DNA of 64,000 nucleotides, from positions 188,975,016 through 189,039,015 of the forward strand of contig OX465597.1 of NCBI GenBank assembly GCA_950022295.1, read 5' to 3'. A model generated the notes under the pieces. That model was not told the origin of the DNA and made no database searches. It saw only the letters and a program-made list of their open reading frames with translations. Positions within the stretch are counted from its first letter, which is position 1. Each line of letters starts with the position of its first letter. Shown here one piece after another: positions 62,315 to 64,000 of the stretch. The DNA comes from Bromus sterilis. Taxonomy: Eukaryota > Streptophyta > Magnoliopsida > Poales > Poaceae. Made by a program: the position numbers and the translations under genes.

Positions 62315-63331
62315 TGTGGCACCCCAGCTCAGAGGACCGGAACGCCCCGTGCACCAGCCCAGAGATCAAGTCTTCTGGCGCACGACACTGATTGAGTTCT
62401 AACTGAACAACTTACTATTACCGAAGATAGAGGTACACGAGGTCTATTACAACGCTAGAGGAGACACAACTTGCTCCTCAGGCTAGCCTCAGCTCTACAC
62501 CAAGCAGCAGCATAACTTTCTAGCAGCGGAATAACGTTGGCAGCGGAACAATAACGGCGATGCTGAACTCCAATCCATAGGGACACTGGCTGGGACACCT
62601 CCTAGCTCGCAAACACCGGGAACGTCGTCCTACGCATCCAAAGCACGACCTACAAATCTGGCATAACACGCCAGGTCAGTACATTGAATGTACTTGCAAG
62701 CTCACAACAACCATGCAACAAGGCAAAACAATAACATGGCAACAGGTTAAAGTATATTAGTGAATTAGACAGGTGAGCAGCAATATCATGCAAGCAGATA
62801 ATCATCAAGCGTATTAACAGCATTAAGCCTAATGCACACACAATGGACCCCACATGATCGTCGCAGGATCACGTGGCTTACCTCGGAGTCCTTATAGACT
62901 CAAGCACCGGGTCACTTCGTGACCAATCACATCCACGGGTCGTCGCGTGACCGAACGGGTCATCGCACGACCATCCAACGGGTTAGGTGTCCTTCGTTAC
63001 CACCCAACCAATCCAAACATCGCATAACCATCCACTTACCAAAAACTTACCACCGTAGTCAAGTTGATCATATGGTGTGACCTAGTACGAACTGTGTCCC
63101 ATGACCATGGACGAGGCTATTCGAATATATTTTGACTCTGCAGAGTTTGTGCACGTTACCCACACTATGGAGTTCTTCCTCCATCCAGCACCCCGGTACT
63201 TGTCCCACAGGATCCTTGGAACTCGCACCGCAGGAGTGAACTAGGACTTCTCCAACGAGACCGATATACCGAGTGTCCCTCTTACCGTATCACCTACATT
63301 CCGTCTTGGGTAGCCCTGTGGTTAGGTGTCC
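62315..63331 (-). repeat. Element G 5' LTR (5'-truncated)
   Basis: In sense orientation it ends GGGGTGCCACA at 62315. It extends back to GGTGTCC at 63325-63331, where it meets an inverted LTR fragment. 62990-63331 matches 58010-58350 of E in reverse. Confidence 0.78.
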
Positions 63332-63609
63332 CAGCCAGTGTCCCTGTGGATTGGAGTTCATCATTGCCGTTATTGTTCCGCTGCAGTCGTTATTCCGCTG
63401 CTAGAGAGTTATGCTGCTGCTTGGTGTAGAGCTGAGGCTAGCCTGAGGAGCAAGCTGTGTCTCCGCTAGCGTTGTAATAGACCTCGTGTACCCCTGTCCT
63501 TGATAATAGAAAGTTGTTCAGTTCTATACCAATCAGTGCCGTGTTCTAGAAGACTTGATCTCTGGGCTGGTGCACGGGGCGTTCCGGTCCTCTGAGCCGG
63601 GGTGCCACA
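63325..63609 (+). repeat. Inverted LTR 3' end fragment
   Basis: 285 bp of the same LTR in plus orientation, ending GGGGTGCCACA at 63609, an inverted repeat of 62315-62599. Its start coincides with GGTGTCC shared by both orientations. It is followed directly by gag of another element on the minus strand. Confidence 0.8.
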
Positions 63610-64000
63610 TGTGGTACCCTCGAAAGGCAACACATAACTCCTGCCAAGTCACTACGTGACCATCTGGCTGCATAGCAACATAGTTCTCCCACCATTGAAG
63701 AGCAGCACCTTCGAAAAAGTATGCCGCGAATATAACTCGATCATTGGGAGCAACATGTGCCGTGTCAAGCTTACGCTCGATGGAACGGAGCCAATCATCA
63801 GCTTCAAGGGGCTCAGAAGAACATCGGAATACCGGTGGCTTGAGGAGGATGAAGTCCTGAATGCTCACAACCACATTGCGATGATGGGCGGTATTCTGCT
63901 CGATGAGCTCCAGAAGGCGTGTTTGATCACGTCTATTCCGCTCGGCTTCCATCATGATTTCCTCCGCAGAAGGCGGTGGTGGAGGTTCATCATTACTTCG
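63610..64000 (-). pseudogene. Gag fragment of a Tekay/Del-type element
   Basis: A minus-strand frame entering from the right edge (preceded by a run of Pro codons). It covers a chromovirus gag N-terminal region: RLLELIEQN, an FRCSSEPLEADDWL segment and LQWWENYV. It stops making sense at 63610, where it meets an LTR terminus, so the rest of gag is missing on this side. The apparent first ATG at 63955 is not the true start, because the frame is open to the window edge. Confidence 0.75.

Larger units (their letters stand above)
58352..63331 (-). mobile_element. Element G: pol-less Tekay-type element, inverted relative to E
   Basis: A minus-strand element with a 5'-truncated 5' LTR (62315-63331), a perfect 12-base initiator tRNA-Met primer-binding site (62298-62309), a short leader, a broken frame (61577-62133), and internal sequence down to the purine tract complement at 58352-58367. 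The 3' LTR is missing: the internal domain ends at the LTR boundary and is joined to the E LTR in reverse. No protease, RT or integrase. Confidence 0.75.

Noticed and set aside
62315..63609. A MITE or Mutator-type element with 285-bp terminal inverted repeats
   Set aside because: The arms are LTR ends: the left one adjoins a primer-binding site and the loop is LTR sequence continuous with the left arm.

Overview
The window is plant DNA from a large, repeat-rich genome, most likely a pooid grass (Triticeae, oat or a relative). That guess rests on the type of Ty3/gypsy retrotransposons and LTRs present; nothing here identifies the species. I find no cellular protein gene, tRNA, rRNA or CRISPR array. 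Essentially all of the 64 kb is nested and rearranged LTR retrotransposon sequence.

Five related groups are named here for reference. Family A and family B are autonomous-type Ty3/gypsy elements: their LTRs begin TGATGAGGACATC, their primer-binding site matches initiator tRNA-Met, and their single gag-pol frame runs through the polypurine tract into the 3' LTR. The chromodomain-free C-terminus encoded partly by the LTR resembles the CRM (centromeric chromovirus) lineage. Element C is a pol-less relative of A that shares its leader, primer site, polypurine tract and LTR end. D is a Tekay/Del-type chromovirus with a chromodomain and an LTR of about 4.6 kb (TGTAACAGCCC...GGGGCCTTACA). E and G are two oppositely oriented copies of a pol-less family with Tekay-type LTRs (TGTGACACCC...GGGGTGCCACA).

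Layout. 1-11019: tandem family A copies A1 and A2 (minus) inserted into D pol. 11022-12719: rest of D pol (RNase H end, integrase, chromodomain). 12756-38790: D 3' LTR, split by element C (16472-29530, TSD GGAAA) and by A4 (29654-38023). C holds B1 (18513-26659, TSD GTTCT), whose 3' LTR holds solo LTR A5 (19128-20043, TSD TCTTC). A4 carries solo LTR A6 inside its own 5' LTR (29773-30686, TSD TGAAT). 38791-58350: element E (plus), with its LTR split by an inverted pair of family A LTR ends (41592-42212) and by B2 (42391-57267, TSD CCGGG). B2 carries A3 in its 5' LTR (43189-50878, TSD ACAGG). 58352-63331: element G (minus), joined head-on to E. 63325-63609: an inverted LTR fragment. 63610-64000: minus-strand gag of another Tekay-type element.

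The insertion order follows from the nesting: E/G before D; D before C, A1/A2 and A4; C before B1 before A5; E before B2 before A3. A3 has an uninterrupted 1690-codon gag-pol with all catalytic residues and nearly identical LTRs, so it is the best candidate for a recently active element and a possible helper for C. The other gag-pol frames carry one or two nonsense codons (A2, B1, B2, D), an integrase deletion (A4) or a large truncation (A1).
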